Assembly (NCBI GenBank): GCA_049509675.1
Contig: JBEKZQ010000294.1
Coordinates: 1-8,009, forward strand
DNA: 8,009 nt
Direction: 5' to 3'
Source of the DNA: JBEKZQ01 sp049509675
GTDB taxonomy: Bacteria > Planctomycetota > Planctomycetia > Pirellulales > Thermoguttaceae
The position numbers and the translations under genes are program-made. Under the pieces are notes generated by a model. The model saw only the letters and a program-made list of their open reading frames with translations. It ran no database searches and was not told the origin of the DNA. How positions within the stretch are numbered: position 1 is the first letter of the stretch; every line of letters starts with the position of its first letter. This document shows, piece by piece, positions 7,040-8,009 of this stretch.

Positions 7040-7120
7040 GGAAGGTCAACGAGCACGAATGCGCGGACTGGAAATGTGGTGCCCCGCAAGGGGTTGCGGG
7101 TTCGAATCTCGTGCCCTCCG
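7040..7120 (+). tRNA. Degenerate tRNA-Ser(GGA)-like sequence, possibly an integration-site remnant
   Basis: The 3' half is good. There is a serine-type long variable arm (CCCC-GCAA-GGGG, 7082-7093), a T arm GCGGG-TTCGAAT-CTCGT (7096-7112, pairing with wobbles) and an acceptor strand GCCCTCC plus discriminator G (7113-7120). The anticodon loop CTGGAAA (7068-7074) gives GGA. The 5' half is poor: GGAAGGT (7040-7046) pairs with the acceptor at six of seven positions including one wobble, the anticodon stem (GCGGA with TGTGG) pairs at only three of five, and the D loop lacks the usual GG. CCA is not encoded. A preserved 3' half with a diverged 5' half is what integration into a tRNA gene leaves behind, but a decayed or unusual tRNA is also possible. 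No integrase is present in the window. Confidence 0.45.
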
Positions 7121-7141
7121 CTTTCTGTATGATTTTCTTTT

Positions 7142-7153
7142 GGGGGGGGGGGG
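7142..7153 (+). repeat. Run of 12 consecutive G
   Basis: An unbroken 12-G tract follows the T-rich stretch after the tRNA-like sequence. Such tracts are rare, and they are prone to slippage both in cells and in sequencing, so the exact length is uncertain. Confidence 0.9.
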
Positions 7154-7459
7154 AGCAGAAGCCGGTCCATTCCTGTCACCCGAGCGTCGGAAGCCCAACG
7201 AGGCGGATCACTTGATCCAGATCTTGGCCAAGGAATTGGCTGCGTTCAAGTGGCAGATGGCTACCCACCGATAGACTGGCGATTGGTCGGAATGCACGCA
7301 TATATTGGATAGGATGCCGCCAAGAAGTGGCGGGCTGCTGCCCTTCGGATGCCCTGCCGGCGCCGAGCCCGACTGGCCCTGGCCGACGCTCGCCCGTTGT
7401 TCTTCGTCGGCAAACTTGCTATCACGATAGGCATTGTCCTGAGCCTCAACCTTCTTTTC

Positions 7460-7465
7460 GAGGAG
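7460..7465 (+). promoter_or_regulatory. Ribosome binding site of the 75-residue gene
   Basis: GAGGAG, seven bases before the ATG at 7473. It is among the best-placed Shine-Dalgarno matches in the window and fixes the start of the small gene. Confidence 0.75.
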
Positions 7466-7472
7466 TTTTCCG

Positions 7473-7700
7473 ATGAGACCTCCACACTGGCTCGACGGCG
7501 TGATCGGTGACGTTCGAGACGTGGACGACATTGCCCTGGCAATCGCAGAAAGCCCGAGGCTTCGGCAGGCGATCCAGCACGGGATCGATGCGGGTTTCAA
7601 CTGGGAGGGGCTGCACGAGCAAGACCCCAAGCGGCTTGGCAGCAACTTCACCCAGGAGATACGGGTTGCCATCGTGGAAGCGATGAAGAGCGAACATTAG
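7473..7700 (+). CDS. Small soluble hypothetical protein (75 residues)
   Basis: I do not recognise this protein. The start is well supported by GAGGAG seven bases upstream, and it ends at the TAG at 7698-7700. The sequence has no membrane segment, signal peptide or cysteine. It looks mostly helical, with an acidic first part (GVIGDVRDVDDIALAIAES, residues 9-27), a segment SPRLRQAIQHGIDAGFNWEG (27-46) and a C-terminal helix (EIRVAIVEAMKSEH, 62-75). The even mix of charged and hydrophobic residues argues against a chance open frame. It stands alone, 320 bases or more from the next feature on its strand, so context says nothing about its role. A large minus-strand frame covers it but has no ribosome site. 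Confidence 0.65.
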   Translation: MRPPHWLDGVIGDVRDVDDIALAIAESPRLRQAIQHGIDAGFNWEGLHEQDPKRLGSNFTQEIRVAIVEAMKSEH

Positions 7701-8009
7701 CGGGTTGCGGTCCCGTCGAAGTGAAAAGGCATGGCTTTGCGAAAGAACCAAACGCAAGGGCGACGAGAGCAGCATCTGAGGCAGGACCGTTAACACGAAT
7801 CGCTTGCCGCCTTATTGAGCTGCCGGAAACGCCATGGCGGTTGCGGATAGCCCCCGCCATGCATTCCGAATTCCCGAGAAGCAGCGTGCTGTGATTCAGA
7901 CGTAAGCGGTGGCTGCGCGGCGGCCGCGTAGGAAGCCACGAGGTGCGTCCGCGGGCTCAGGGGCGACTCAAGGCCCATTTTGCCGCTGTTTGCGACGGCG
8001 CGGCCCGTG
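7701..8009. other. Right-hand 309 bases without a supported gene
   Basis: Only short open frames without ribosome sites are present. The one structured element I see is an 8-base inverted repeat at 7833-7861. No terminator with a T tract follows the 75-residue gene. Confidence 0.5.
7833..7861. repeat. 8-base inverted repeat with 13-base loop
   Basis: CATGGCGG (7833-7840) and CCGCCATG (7854-7861) are perfect reverse complements separated by 13 bases. No T tract follows on either strand, so it is not an obvious intrinsic terminator. It could be a dispersed repeat or a protein-binding site. Confidence 0.5.

Larger units (their letters stand above)
6792..7472. other. 681-base stretch without a convincing protein gene
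   Basis: Several open frames cross this stretch, but none combines a ribosome site with a believable protein, and some run through the tRNA-like sequence. It contains the upstream region of the minus-strand membrane gene, two copies of TGTTACCT (6942-6949 and 6954-6961), a perfect small hairpin (7000-7016), a tRNA-Ser-like sequence (7040-7120) and a 12-G run (7142-7153). From 7154 to 7459 I see nothing definite apart from a weak frame for a possible small membrane peptide. Confidence 0.55.

Noticed and set aside
6784..7179. 131-residue minus-strand frame crossing the tRNA-like sequence
   Set aside because: It includes the antisense translation of the tRNA-like element (IRTRNPLRGTTFPV), a well-known type of spurious hypothetical protein, and overlaps the start of a better gene.
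6930..7274. 114-residue plus-strand frame through the tRNA-like sequence and poly-G run
   Set aside because: It translates the tRNA-like bases and the G run, has no ribosome site, and only its last 25 residues look protein-like.
7208..7672. 154-residue minus-strand frame opposite the 75-residue gene
   Set aside because: Although its middle part is hydrophilic and protein-like, it has no ribosome site, while the plus-strand gene has a strong one.
7731..7793. 20-residue basic plus-strand peptide frame (MALRKNQTQGRREQ...)
   Set aside because: It is too short to support, and the AAGG before it is too close to the ATG to act as a ribosome site.
1..8009. CRISPR array, insertion sequence, rRNA or phage genes
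   Set aside because: I saw no regularly spaced repeats, transposase or integrase motifs, rRNA signature or phage structural gene on either strand.

Overview
The window looks like chromosomal DNA from a GC-rich bacterium, most likely a planctomycete. Three things point that way: a secreted protein carrying a type I dockerin repeat pair outside any obvious cellulosome, a Tat-exported sugar-isomerase-like protein next to a secreted six-hairpin glycosidase-like protein, and a small helical membrane-protein family that resembles planctomycete proteins I recall. No marker gene fixes the taxonomy. All family calls come from reading motifs, not from searches.

Left part (1-5670): a carbohydrate-processing neighbourhood. 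At the left edge is the 3' end of a plus-strand gene (1-430), entering from outside and broken by an apparent one-base shift. Converging on it is a two-gene minus-strand operon. The upstream gene encodes a secreted six-hairpin glycosidase-like protein (1518-3422). 68 bases downstream lies a Tat-exported sugar phosphate isomerase/epimerase-like protein (541-1449). Divergent from the operon, across 367 bases, is a plus-strand gene (3790-5670) for a secreted clan GH-A-like hydrolase with a dockerin. It is read in three successive frames (1, then 3, then 1), so it is either a pseudogene or damaged by assembly errors. Together these proteins could trim an extracellular glycan and convert the released sugar outside the cytoplasm; the substrate is unknown.

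Middle (5712-6791): a second minus-strand pair. A 291-residue membrane protein with a low-complexity linker and a C-terminal helical segment is followed, 36 bases downstream, by a 55-residue two-helix membrane protein with a GTG start. I recognise neither.

Right part (6792-8009): sparsely coding. It holds a small perfect hairpin, a degenerate tRNA-Ser(GGA)-like sequence whose 3' half is best preserved (possibly the scar of an integration site), a run of 12 G, and one convincing 75-residue gene of unknown function (7473-7700). The last 309 bases show no gene I can support.

The most useful caution for the reader is that all three frame breaks occur at or near short homopolymers. They should be checked against raw reads before any biological meaning is given to them.
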